A DNA stretch of 64,000 bases, taken from the NCBI GenBank assembly GCA_947503575.1, contig CANNDZ010000001.1, forward strand, positions 1,054,001-1,118,000, given 5' to 3'. Of the stretch, positions 24,450 to 31,985 are shown one piece after another. Position numbers and translations under genes: made by a program. Within the stretch, counting starts at the first letter, position 1, and every line of letters starts with the position of its first letter. The DNA is from an uncultured Kordiimonas sp. Its GTDB lineage: Bacteria; Pseudomonadota; Alphaproteobacteria; Sphingomonadales; Kordiimonadaceae. The notes beneath the pieces are model-generated. The model was not told where the DNA came from. It saw only the letters and a program-made list of their open reading frames with translations, and did no database searches.

Positions 24450-26696
24450 ATGAGCTTGTCTGCCCTCAACCTTTCTGGCGGTTACCGCCTACCCATGATC
24501 CGCCAAAACGAAGCTGCTGAGTGCGGTCTTGCCTCGCTAGCGATGGTTGCTGGCTATTTTGGCCTTAAAACTGATCTTACTACCCTTCGTCGTAAATATG
24601 CGACTAGTCTGCAAGGCATGTCACTGAAGCATGTCATTGCTGTTGCAACCAAGATGCAATTTGGCACTCGCCCTATCAAAGTACCGCTCAATTTGATCGG
24701 ACAAGTAAAGTTACCCGCAATTCTGCATTGGGATATGAACCACTTTGTTGTCTTGAAGGATTGCAGCAAGAACAAGTTCACGATCCACGACCCAGCCCTC
24801 GGCGAACGCACGTACAGCGAAGATGAATTCTCAAAACATTTTACTGGGGTTGCACTTGAGCTAACACCAACAGAAACATTTGAGAAGCGCAGCGAAAAAG
24901 TATCACTAAAACTATCCGAGCTATGGGGACGAATGTTCGGTTTAAAGCGCAATCTTGTTCAAGTGTTAGTTCTTTCTCTTGTGCTCCAATTGTTTGTGCT
25001 AGCTAGCCCCTTCTATTTGCAAATAGCAGTCGATGAGGTTCTTACCAAGTTCGACACAGACCTGCTGCTGGTGCTGGCGCTTGGTTTTACAGGTTTCACA
25101 CTGATCAACTTCATTTCACAAACCATCCGTGGATACGTACTCTTGTATTTCGGGAGCATGATGTCATACCAGATGGTTGGTAATTTATTCCGTCATTTGA
25201 TCAGGCTACCCATCGGCTTTTTTGAGAAACGTCATATCGGTGACATTGTTTCTCGCTTTGGCTCAATGGAACCAATCAAACAGATGCTTACCGAAGGTCT
25301 GATTGCTAGCTTGATTGATGGCATTATGGCCATAACGACACTTGTGTTGATGTTTGTCTACAGCCCCAATCTTACAGCGATAGCATTAGGTGCTTGGCTT
25401 TTGTATTTTGCCGTACGCATGGCATTTTACCGTCCGTTCAGAGCAGCACAAGAAGACGCTATCGTTAGCCATGCTAAAGAACAAACCACCTTCATTGAAA
25501 CAGTCCGGGGCATTACCAGTCTCAAATTATTTGGGGGTGAAGGAGAGCGCGAAAACCTGTGGAAAAACAAATATGCCGACGTAATCAACACCAACGCCCG
25601 AACAGAGAAACTCGGTATTTGGTTCCAAAGTGCAAACGCAGGTATCTTCGGCTTAGAGCATGTTATCCTGATCTACATTGCCGTAAAAATGGTGCTGGCA
25701 GGCAGCTTCTCTATCGGCATGATTTTCGCCTTCATGGCGTATAAACGGAACTTTACTGAAAAAGCATCCGCTCTCGTCGAGAAAGCCATCGAGTTTCGCA
25801 TGTTAAGCTTGCACCTTGAGCGTATCGCCGACATCGCCCATACCGAGCAGGAAGAGCAAAGCGCTGATCAACACAGTATGATTGAGGCAGAGCCAATAAC
25901 AGGTGCGATAACACTGAAAGATATTCGTTACCGCTACTCAGACAATACACCGGAAGTGCTGGCAGGTATCGATCTTGAAATTCAGCCGGGACAATCGGTT
26001 GCCATAGTGGGGCAATCTGGATGTGGCAAAACCACGCTACTCAAGATTATGACAGGGTTGTTTAAGCCCACCGCTGGTCAGGTATTGATAGGCGGTACGC
26101 CTCTTTCTCAATACGGCCTCACACAATTTCGCAAGCAAATCGGTGTTGTCATGCAGGAAGATGACCTGTTTGCCGGGTCTATTGCTGAAAACATATCCTT
26201 CTTCGATCCTGATGCAGATATGCAAAGAGTAATCTCCGCATCAAATGCTGCCATGATCCACAATGAAATTATGGTCATGCCAATGAAATACGAAAGCCTA
26301 GTTGGTGACATGGGGTCAGCACTGTCGGGCGGCCAGAAGCAGCGCATCATGCTGGCGCGGGCTCTATATCGTCAACCCAAAATTCTGTTCATGGACGAAG
26401 GCACCGCGCACCTTGATGTTGCCACCGAACGCATGGTGAACCAGTCAATAGCATTGCTTGGTATAACGCGGATCATTATTGCTCATCGGCCTGAAACCAT
26501 AAAGGTGACTGACATTGTCTTGAATATGCGAGTTGGTAAATTGTCGGCGATCAACTCGATTGAGTCTCCCAGTTCTGCGGAAGGAAATACGCAAAGGCAC
26601 TCTTTAAACGATAGAGCCCAGAAGGATCATATTGGTGAATTGCGGATAGCCGAAAATGAACTCAAAACCGCCGGAATCAATGCGCCAACATTTTAG
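24450..26696 (+). CDS. Peptidase-containing ABC transporter (C39 domain) for double-glycine peptides
   Basis: A 748-residue bifunctional exporter. The N-terminal C39 cysteine peptidase has Q19, C25 (AECGLASLAM), a histidine in HWDMNHFVVL and aspartate in IHDPA. The transmembrane domain has about six helices (about 160-440). The ATPase has Walker A GQSGCGKTT, signature LSGGQKQR and Walker B ILFMDEGTAHLD. It cleaves leaders after a GG pair and exports the peptide core, which fits the three precursors downstream. ATG 24450 with GGAGG at 24434-24438 is preferred to TTG 24432. The last 60 residues after the ATPase are a non-conserved tail. Confidence 0.93.
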   Translation: MSLSALNLSGGYRLPMIRQNEAAECGLASLAMVAGYFGLKTDLTTLRRKYATSLQGMSLKHVIAVATKMQFGTRPIKVPLNLIGQVKLPAILHWDMNHFVVLKDCSKNKFTIHDPALGERTYSEDEFSKHFTGVALELTPTETFEKRSEKVSLKLSELWGRMFGLKRNLVQVLVLSLVLQLFVLASPFYLQIAVDEVLTKFDTDLLLVLALGFTGFTLINFISQTIRGYVLLYFGSMMSYQMVGNLFRHLIRLPIGFFEKRHIGDIVSRFGSMEPIKQMLTEGLIASLIDGIMAITTLVLMFVYSPNLTAIALGAWLLYFAVRMAFYRPFRAAQEDAIVSHAKEQTTFIETVRGITSLKLFGGEGERENLWKNKYADVINTNARTEKLGIWFQSANAGIFGLEHVILIYIAVKMVLAGSFSIGMIFAFMAYKRNFTEKASALVEKAIEFRMLSLHLERIADIAHTEQEEQSADQHSMIEAEPITGAITLKDIRYRYSDNTPEVLAGIDLEIQPGQSVAIVGQSGCGKTTLLKIMTGLFKPTAGQVLIGGTPLSQYGLTQFRKQIGVVMQEDDLFAGSIAENISFFDPDADMQRVISASNAAMIHNEIMVMPMKYESLVGDMGSALSGGQKQRIMLARALYRQPKILFMDEGTAHLDVATERMVNQSIALLGITRIIIAHRPETIKVTDIVLNMRVGKLSAINSIESPSSAEGNTQRHSLNDRAQKDHIGELRIAENELKTAGINAPTF

Positions 26697-26720
26697 CAGT
26701 GTAACCTAAAGGTATATAAA

Positions 26721-27167
26721 ATGAATTTGACAACTCAGGGATTGGAGAACCAGAAACTTGAAAATAGTCATGAAAAAGCCATCACTGATCTATTTGCTTT
26801 CACTAAAATCAACACAGTCATTGATCAACTGGTTTTAGCCTTCCTTCAAAGAAGTAAGTCTTCAATTAAATCTAGTTCATCCGATGCGGACCCTTCTGTT
26901 TTGACCGAAACATTGGAATATTTTGAGAACGAATTCCCGAAAGAGGCGCCTCTGCTAAAAGAAGCAATAGTTGATCTCTATAAGCAAGTTTTTTCAGAAA
27001 GTGATTTGGAGCAAATAAACGCCTTTTATCGCTCTGAAATTGGGGAAAGGTTTTTGACAGGATCCAGCGTCATCGAGAAAAATATACAGCAAATTGCGGA
27101 TGGTTGGGCCAGTGAGGCAAGTAAATCGGCATTCGAGCGTGCCATTGAATATGCAAATAGTAATTAA
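26721..27167 (+). CDS. DUF2059-like helical protein
   Basis: A 148-residue helical protein resembling DUF2059: LKEAIVDLYKQVFSESDLEQ followed by INAFYRSEIGERFLTGSSVI, the family's FYxSxxGxxL pattern. No signal peptide is evident, whereas most DUF2059 proteins are exported. It lies 24 bases after the exporter and 200 bases before the peptide genes. Possible roles are an immunity or a maturation helper, by position only. Confidence 0.6.
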   Translation: MNLTTQGLENQKLENSHEKAITDLFAFTKINTVIDQLVLAFLQRSKSSIKSSSSDADPSVLTETLEYFENEFPKEAPLLKEAIVDLYKQVFSESDLEQINAFYRSEIGERFLTGSSVIEKNIQQIADGWASEASKSAFERAIEYANSN

Positions 27168-27297
27168 AGTTGGAGGCTACAAAATTATACGTTTGGGCAT
27201 GTGCGATCAAAGCTCCAACAAAGAGCTCAGTCTATGAAGAGGTAACCTCTGATTAGTGTGAGGGATGACAACAAACATTTTTGTCATCAAGAAAGTT

Positions 27298-27335
27298 GGA
27301 ATCAGTAGATGACGCCAATCAATTCCACTGATTCC
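27298..27335. promoter_or_regulatory. Inverted repeats in the leader of the peptide genes
   Basis: GGAATCAG (27298-27305) and CTGATTCC (27328-27335) form 8-base arms around a 22-base loop, 35 bases before the first precursor ATG. Another compact palindrome, AGAGGT-A-ACCTCT, lies upstream at about 27237. They may be an operator or an RNA stem controlling translation; the sequence does not show which. Confidence 0.35.
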
Positions 27336-27369
27336 TATTCCACAACACGAAAGAAATGGAGAACTAGAT

Positions 27370-27552
27370 ATGAATACAAAAATGCTGAATTTCAATGAAA
27401 ATCAAATTCTAGAGCTTAATGAATATGATTTTGACGCCGTACATGGTGGCTTTATTTGTGCAGGCGTTTGCGTAGCTGCCCTTGCAGGAGCAGCTTTTTT
27501 TGGCGGGGCTGGTATTGGTTTTATGGTAGCTCGCGGAATTTTCCAAGCATAA
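27370..27552 (+). CDS. Double-glycine leader peptide precursor 1 (putative bacteriocin/signal peptide)
   Basis: A 60-residue precursor. The leader ends ELNEYDFDAVHGG, the classical double-glycine leader with the L-x-x-x-(x)-V-x-GG pattern, cut by C39 peptidases. The predicted 33-residue core starts FICAGVC and is rich in glycine and alanine, with a hydrophobic middle (AALAGAAFFGGAGIGF) and ends ARGIFQA. The CxGxC-type cysteine pair is shared with precursors 2 and 3. It is preceded by GGAG and encoded downstream of the matching exporter. Membrane-active bacteriocin is the likeliest role; a signalling peptide is possible. Confidence 0.85.
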   Translation: MNTKMLNFNENQILELNEYDFDAVHGGFICAGVCVAALAGAAFFGGAGIGFMVARGIFQA

Positions 27553-27565
27553 GGGAGGGTTGAAA

Positions 27566-27742
27566 ATGACTGATCAAAAGAAAATTGAAACTTTGAATGT
27601 GTATGAAATTGACGCTGTAAACGGCGGGTTTGTGTGCGGTGGTCTTTGTATCGTAGGCATCGCGTTTGGTGCGGGTCTCATATTCGGTGCAGGAATGGGG
27701 CTTGGCTACGCTGCTGAATCAAAAACATTCCAGGCTAATTAA
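27566..27742 (+). CDS. Double-glycine leader peptide precursor 2
   Basis: A 58-residue precursor from ATG 27566 (GGGAGG upstream at 27553). The leader ends LNVYEIDAVNGG. The 37-residue core starts FVCGGLC, continues with a glycine-rich hydrophobic stretch (IAFGAGLIFGAGMGLG) and ends KTFQAN. It shares the core's CxGxC opening and the FQA ending with precursor 1, 13 bases upstream. No separate function can be assigned to the three forms; two-peptide action is possible. Confidence 0.85.
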   Translation: MTDQKKIETLNVYEIDAVNGGFVCGGLCIVGIAFGAGLIFGAGMGLGYAAESKTFQAN

Positions 27743-27755
27743 AGGGGTATATCTT

Positions 27756-27914
27756 ATGAGTAAAATTGTAGAACTTGAGTACCATGAACTTGAAGAGGTC
27801 AATGGTGGTTTTATCTGCGGAGGGCTATGTATTCTAGGTGGGATAGTTGCTGGTGCAGGCTTGTTTGCTGGTGGCGTTAGTGTTGGCAGGGCAATATTCC
27901 AAGCTTCCTACTAG
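27756..27914 (+). CDS. Double-glycine leader peptide precursor 3
   Basis: A 52-residue precursor from ATG 27756 with AAGGGG upstream. The leader is short (18 residues, ending ELEEVNGG). The 34-residue core starts FICGGLC, has a glycine-alanine hydrophobic centre and ends GVSVGRAIFQASY. The ending is nearly the same as that of the leaderless peptide at 27979 (GISLGRTLFQ), linking the two. All three precursors have the same order: leader, GGF, CxGxC, hydrophobic glycine-rich helix, xxFQ. Confidence 0.85.
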   Translation: MSKIVELEYHELEEVNGGFICGGLCILGGIVAGAGLFAGGVSVGRAIFQASY

Positions 27915-27933
27915 TAGTTTTACAGGGCTAATA

Positions 27934-27958
27934 TACCGAGGCTTTTAAAGCCTCGGTA
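27934..27958. terminator. Strong hairpin between precursor 3 and the leaderless peptide gene
   Basis: TACCGAGGCTT-TTA-AAGCCTCGGTA forms an 11-base-pair stem with a 3-base loop. It is not followed by a T run on the plus strand, so it may be a weak terminator, an RNA-processing or stabilising structure for the upstream peptide mRNA, thereby setting a different level for the downstream gene. Confidence 0.6.
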
Positions 27959-27978
27959 GTAAAAATAGGAGAAAAACT

Positions 27979-28095
27979 GTGGAAATACACATCGATAAAA
28001 CAGGGCTCTACATCCTAGCTGGCATTTTAGCTGCCGTATTTCTATTTACAATTGGAATAAGTTTAGGAAGAACGCTTTTCCAACTACTAAATTAA
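27979..28095 (+). CDS. Leaderless 38-residue membrane peptide related to the precursors
   Basis: A GTG start at 27979 preceded by AGGAG opens a 38-residue frame: a short polar N-terminus (MEIHIDKT), one transmembrane helix (LYILAGILAAVFLFTIGI) and the ending SLGRTLFQLLN. The GxSxGRxxFQ ending matches precursor 3. There is no double-glycine leader and no CxGxC. Being kept inside the cell and mimicking the toxin tail, it could be the immunity peptide; other options are a leaderless bacteriocin or a chaperone. It is too short for usual gene callers. Confidence 0.6.
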   Translation: MEIHIDKTGLYILAGILAAVFLFTIGISLGRTLFQLLN

Positions 28096-28186
28096 TTATC
28101 GATTTTCCTCGTCAGAGTTTGGCCTTCTAATGGCTCGAGACCGGATCAACCCCGGTTTATGAACCCAATCAGTCGGGGGATTAAAA

Positions 28187-28207
28187 GGGGGGGCGTGACG
28201 CCCCCCT
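28187..28207. terminator. GC-rich hairpin after the peptide cluster
   Basis: GGGGGGCG-TGA-CGCCCCCC, an eight-base-pair stem, lies 92 bases after the leaderless peptide stop. No T run follows on the plus strand, though AAAA precedes it, giving a T run on the minus strand. It probably ends transcription converging on this point. Confidence 0.45.
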
Positions 28208-28301
28208 AGAATGAGCGGTAGCGACTGAACAAGAGAGCGTATGTAATACGCACATAGCTTGCGTAAGTCCTCAAATCAAAAAACCACTATTCTTCTATTA
28301 A

Positions 28302-28679
28302 GAAAACGGGCTGTATAGGTGTGCGGTGTCTGTCAATGGCGTTACCAATTTGGTGAAAATGAAGGCCCGGGACAAATATCAACTTGGATGGCGGAACTGG
28401 ACTGTAAATATGGGTTTGGCCGAGGCTTCTGACAAGGCAGTGTCACCATTTCATCGAGCTGATGATATAGAAGTGCCGATACTTTTAATGTCGTCAGTGG
28501 ACGATGCACGAGTACCATACAAAATGTCTCGTGACCTGCATCGAAAGCTCGGTAAGTTAAATAAGCACAGCGAGTATGTGAAAATATCAGACGGTACTCA
28601 CTACATGCTTTCTACAGCCTCAAGGTTAAGCATGTTAGCAGAAACAGAACGATTTTTAGCGGAACATATTGGCAAATGA
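28302..28679 (+). pseudogene. C-terminal fragment of an S9 prolyl-oligopeptidase-family peptidase
   Basis: From LYRCAVSVNGVTNL (codons from 28311) the frame follows the end of an S9 peptidase catalytic domain: VPILLMSSVDDARVPYKMS contains the catalytic aspartate region and ISDGTHYMLSTASR carries the catalytic histidine. The serine nucleophile and everything before it are missing; a stop at 28299-28301 precedes. A GTG at 28326 could start a 117-residue protein, but without the serine it would be inactive. It marks the right end of the quorum-sensing island. Confidence 0.7.
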
Positions 28680-28826
28680 AGATTACTCTTGTGTGTTCGC
28701 CTTTGGCGGCGGTTTGACGTTTTTAGTTCTATATCAAACCAACGGCATGATCTTTCCAAGTGAATATTCGCAATCTCGAGCTTGATATGTTTGAAGGCTT
28801 CAATTGTACAAACGAAGCCTCATCGG

Positions 28827-29130
28827 GCTTTAAAATGAGTTTTCTGAAACTCGAGACTCACACAAAAATGCACACAAAATTTTTCTATTAATTTAATTAT
28901 CTATATATTTTAGTAGCTTAACTACCTATCAATCAGGCTCATAACCTGAAGGTCGTAGGTTCAAATCCTACTCCCGCAACCAAACGTAGAGACCAGCCAC
29001 AAGGGCGGGTCTTTTGCGTTTTGATTACTAGAGTAGTTGTGTTGAAACCTACTGTTCGGACCAAGGGCGACAGCCCGCAGGTCAACACGAGGAGGCGTAA
29101 GCCCCGCAGTGGTAAATCCTACTCCCAAGA
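28827..29130 (+). repeat. Attachment-site repeat, copy 2: CACACAAAA flank, tRNA-fMet 3' part and hybrid tail
   Basis: The left part (28831-28880) reads TTAAAATGAGTTTT ... CTCACACAAAA ... GCACACAAAA, tandem motifs like integrase arm sites; similar flanks precede copies 3 and 4. Then comes a perfect 50-base 3' part of initiator tRNA (28933-28982): anticodon arm TCAGGCTCATAACCTGA, T arm GTAGGTTCAAATCCTAC and acceptor end TCCCGCAACCA. A terminator follows. At 29035-29128 a further hybrid segment (GTAGTTGTGTTGAAACCTAC ... AATCCTACTCCCAAGACCA) repeats the T-arm pieces with an insert, as in copy 3. The remainder of the gene-free region 28680-29482 shows nothing else certain. Confidence 0.75.
28990..29015 (+). 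terminator. Rho-independent terminator of the tRNA-fMet 3' part
   Basis: AGACC-A-GCC / GGC-G-GGTCT stem with a five-base loop, then TTT. It directly follows the CCA end at 28982, so it was probably carried with the original tRNA gene end. Confidence 0.6.
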
Positions 29131-29482
29131 CCAACAAGAAAACCCAGCCCTTGTGGGGCGCCTATTGCTGTTATGGGCTGCTCGAGCATATAAATGAACA
29201 CAAGGGTTTAGGTCAAGGACGATAGTCCGCGGGGCCAAGGGGTGCAACAAACCTGAATTTATCAGATATCCAAGGCCATAAACACCTATTGGATGAAGAG
29301 TTGAGTAAACAAGGCTTGAATTGTCAAAATTTCAACCGCCTGTTCCAGCATACGCGAACATGCCGAAATAGCGCCAAGGAGCATCGAAGATATTTCCTCG
29401 GGCGGATTTAAATAAACATCTAGACCGCCATGCGTGTCAGAATTTATCATACGGATCGTCGTTATAAAATTGGAAGTAGTAC

Positions 29483-31315
29483 TTGAGGAATAATCATAAA
29501 AACTCGAGCGTTTTAACAGACGTAACCCAGTCTCTGCAACAAGGGAACGCATTTCATGCCGAGGAACTGCTCACACCTCTTTTGTCCGCTGACGGCAACA
29601 ACCCTACACTGTTATACTTAATGGCAGCAGCTAAAAAAGGACAAGGAGATCAGACTGTTGCAGTCAAATTGTATCGTCAGTCAATTGATACAGATGATCA
29701 AAAGCCAGAAGTTCATAATAGTTTTGCTAACTTGTTGAAAGACATGAAAAACTATGATGAAGCCGTTTTGCATTATAAGACAGCCATTCAATTGCGAGCT
29801 AATTTTGTGCAAGCACACATGAATCTTGGTCTTACTGAACAAGCTCGCGGCAATCATGTGCGCGCACTTGCAAGCTTCGATGAAGCACATAAAATCCAGC
29901 ACGGTAATCCTGCCGTGTATACAGCAATGGGTATTTCATATGGAGCGCTGGGTCAGCAGGATGCTGCTATACAGTGGTATATGCAGGCTCTTTCAATTAA
30001 TGCGAACTATATCAATGCCTTGCATAACTTGGCGATTGTTTACCGTGAGAAAAGTCAATTTGATAAAGCGCTTTTATGTCTGGAAAGAGTAATAAAGCAG
30101 GCCCCTAGTATGGTAGAGCCGCGTTATATCAAGGCCAATATCCACTACGAAATAGGTCAGATTGACGAGGCAGATACAGAATATAGGACTGTTATTGGCT
30201 TACAGCCAGATTATGTTGATGCTCATATATCACTCAATAATTTGTACTGGGAACATGATCGTAACGATTTGTACGCCAAATCTTATGTTGTGGGCATTCG
30301 CTCTGCGCCTAATTCGGCGGTGTTATGTGAGCACCACATAAGCGCGCTTGAACAAGCCGGGCGCATTGATGAAGCCACTGATACTATTGGCAGTTATCTT
30401 GATATATTCCCTGATCATGCCGGGTTGTGGCGTCGTCGTGCCCGTTTGCTTGAAATTGAGGGTAATTATGAAAAAGCCGAAGTAGCATTTTATCGTGCCG
30501 TTGATGCTGAACCAGATAATAACCAGATACAGCTTGATTTGGCGCGTTACTGTGTTCAGCGTGAGCGTTACGACGAAGCTTTGAAGCACTTGGGCAATGT
30601 TGAAGCGCGCACACCGTTTGATCAGGAAATGCTGGCTTACAAGGGATTATGTTGGCGCTTAACCGGTGACGAACGTCATGAATGGTTGAATGATTACACA
30701 TCCTTTGTGAAGCCCATGATGATTGAAGCACCAAAAGGGTATGCTTCAGTATCTGATTTTCTTGATGAATTAACCACAACATTAAAAGGTTTACATACAG
30801 CCAAGCGTCATCCGATTGATCAGACATTGCGAGGAGGTTCGCAAACACACGGATTGCTGCTTGAGCGACCAGAACCTGTAATTCAAGCCCTAAAGGCTAG
30901 TTTGAAAGCGTGTATACAAGAATATATCGCAGCATTGCCAACGGATACAAGACATCCACTTTTGATGCGCAATTCCGGTCAGTTTAAGTTTTCAGCTTCA
31001 TGGTCTATATGGTTAAGGAAAGACGGTTTTCATATTAATCATGTTCACTCGCTAGGCTGGTTGAGTTCGGCCTTTTATGTCACTGTTCCAGGTAACACCG
31101 AACAAGAGGACGCAAGACACGAGGGGTGGTTAAAGTTTGGCGAAAGCGGCCTCAACCTTGAGCGGCGTGAAGAAATAGGCAAATTAATAAAGCCTGAAGC
31201 AGGATTACTTGCGCTCTTTCCCTCGTATGTCTGGCATGGCACGGTGCCTTACTCAAGCGACCAAGACCGCATAACAGCACCCTTTGATGTCATTCCAGTC
31301 GCAAACAATACATAA
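29483..31315 (+). CDS. TPR-repeat protein with C-terminal 2OG-Fe(II) oxygenase domain
   Basis: A 610-residue protein from TTG 29483 with GGAAG upstream. Residues about 10-370 are tetratricopeptide repeats in tandem (for example ALGQQDAAIQWYMQALSINA and the DEADTEYRTVIGLQPDYVDA repeat). The last 190 residues match the putative 2OG-Fe(II) oxygenase 5 family: metal ligands HINHVHSLGW (H-x-H), the distal histidine in YVWHGTVPY, and the 2-oxoglutarate arginine in QDRITAPFD. Relatives hydroxylate proteins or small molecules. The TonB receptor downstream on the other strand is a common neighbour. Substrate unknown. Confidence 0.85.
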   Translation: MRNNHKNSSVLTDVTQSLQQGNAFHAEELLTPLLSADGNNPTLLYLMAAAKKGQGDQTVAVKLYRQSIDTDDQKPEVHNSFANLLKDMKNYDEAVLHYKTAIQLRANFVQAHMNLGLTEQARGNHVRALASFDEAHKIQHGNPAVYTAMGISYGALGQQDAAIQWYMQALSINANYINALHNLAIVYREKSQFDKALLCLERVIKQAPSMVEPRYIKANIHYEIGQIDEADTEYRTVIGLQPDYVDAHISLNNLYWEHDRNDLYAKSYVVGIRSAPNSAVLCEHHISALEQAGRIDEATDTIGSYLDIFPDHAGLWRRRARLLEIEGNYEKAEVAFYRAVDAEPDNNQIQLDLARYCVQRERYDEALKHLGNVEARTPFDQEMLAYKGLCWRLTGDERHEWLNDYTSFVKPMMIEAPKGYASVSDFLDELTTTLKGLHTAKRHPIDQTLRGGSQTHGLLLERPEPVIQALKASLKACIQEYIAALPTDTRHPLLMRNSGQFKFSASWSIWLRKDGFHINHVHSLGWLSSAFYVTVPGNTEQEDARHEGWLKFGESGLNLERREEIGKLIKPEAGLLALFPSYVWHGTVPYSSDQDRITAPFDVIPVANNT

Positions 31316-31329
31316 AACTGAGGATTTCA

Positions 31330-31827
31330 ATGAAAAAAAAGCCATCCATCAATAAAACAGCTTTCATCATCGCAGCAATATTTCTTACGTCACTGTCGGC
31401 GTTTGCCCTGCAATCCGAAGGCGTTGATAAAGTCTATAACACTGTCGAAGAATGCCGCGCGATTGAACGTGATAGCACGCGTGTTGCTTGTTACGACACA
31501 ATTGTTGATGGGTCAGTATTTACCATTGCTGCAAAAAAGAAGGCTGAACGAGAAGCTTTCGGTCGCTTTGATATCAAAAACGAAAAAGGAGCCCCTAGTG
31601 AAGAGCCAGAGGCTGTAATCGTTGAAATTGTCTCAGTGAAACGTCTGGCATCCGGTCGGCGTCAATTCACAACAAAGGATGGACAGATTTGGCGCCAGCT
31701 ATCATCTGGACATATGGCGCCGGAGAGAACACCCTTTAAGGCAGAACTAAAAAAAGGCAGCCTTGGATCATACAGTATTGTATCTTTGAAATGGCCAAAA
31801 CTCATCAAGGTCAAACGCATCAAGTAA
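31330..31827 (+). CDS. Exported hypothetical protein, 165 aa
   Basis: A 165-residue protein with a signal peptide (KTAFIIAAIFLTSLSAFA, cut near residue 27) and the VEECRAIERDSTRVACYD pattern (two cysteines with RVACYD) common in alphaproteobacterial periplasmic proteins of unknown role. The C-terminal half (QFTTKDGQIWRQLSSG) looks like a small beta barrel. It begins 14 bases after the oxygenase gene, with GAGG upstream, and probably shares its operon. Confidence 0.65.
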   Translation: MKKKPSINKTAFIIAAIFLTSLSAFALQSEGVDKVYNTVEECRAIERDSTRVACYDTIVDGSVFTIAAKKKAEREAFGRFDIKNEKGAPSEEPEAVIVEIVSVKRLASGRRQFTTKDGQIWRQLSSGHMAPERTPFKAELKKGSLGSYSIVSLKWPKLIKVKRIK

Positions 31828-31985
31828 AGCCTATACAAATGTGCCGTTTGTGCCTTCTTCTGGAAACAGAAGAGGGCTTTTCATTGCCTAAATCGCCAGC
31901 ATAATATATATCAAGCCGCCCAAAAAGAAAATGGCGGGCCAAAGCCCACCATTTCCAGCCATAGTTATTTTCTAAGCGTTAACTA

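Noticed and set aside
27979-28095. Treating the 38-codon frame as a fourth exported precursor
   Set aside because: It has no double-glycine leader and lacks the CxGxC pair; it is better described as a leaderless relative.
28933-28982. A functional tRNA-fMet gene
   Set aside because: The 5' half (acceptor strand, D arm) is absent upstream of all four anticodon-arm copies, so none can be a working tRNA.
29286-29552. 88-codon minus-strand frame over the attachment repeat tail and the start of the TPR gene
   Set aside because: It overlaps the convincing TPR start, and only its last third looks protein-like; no ribosome-binding site.
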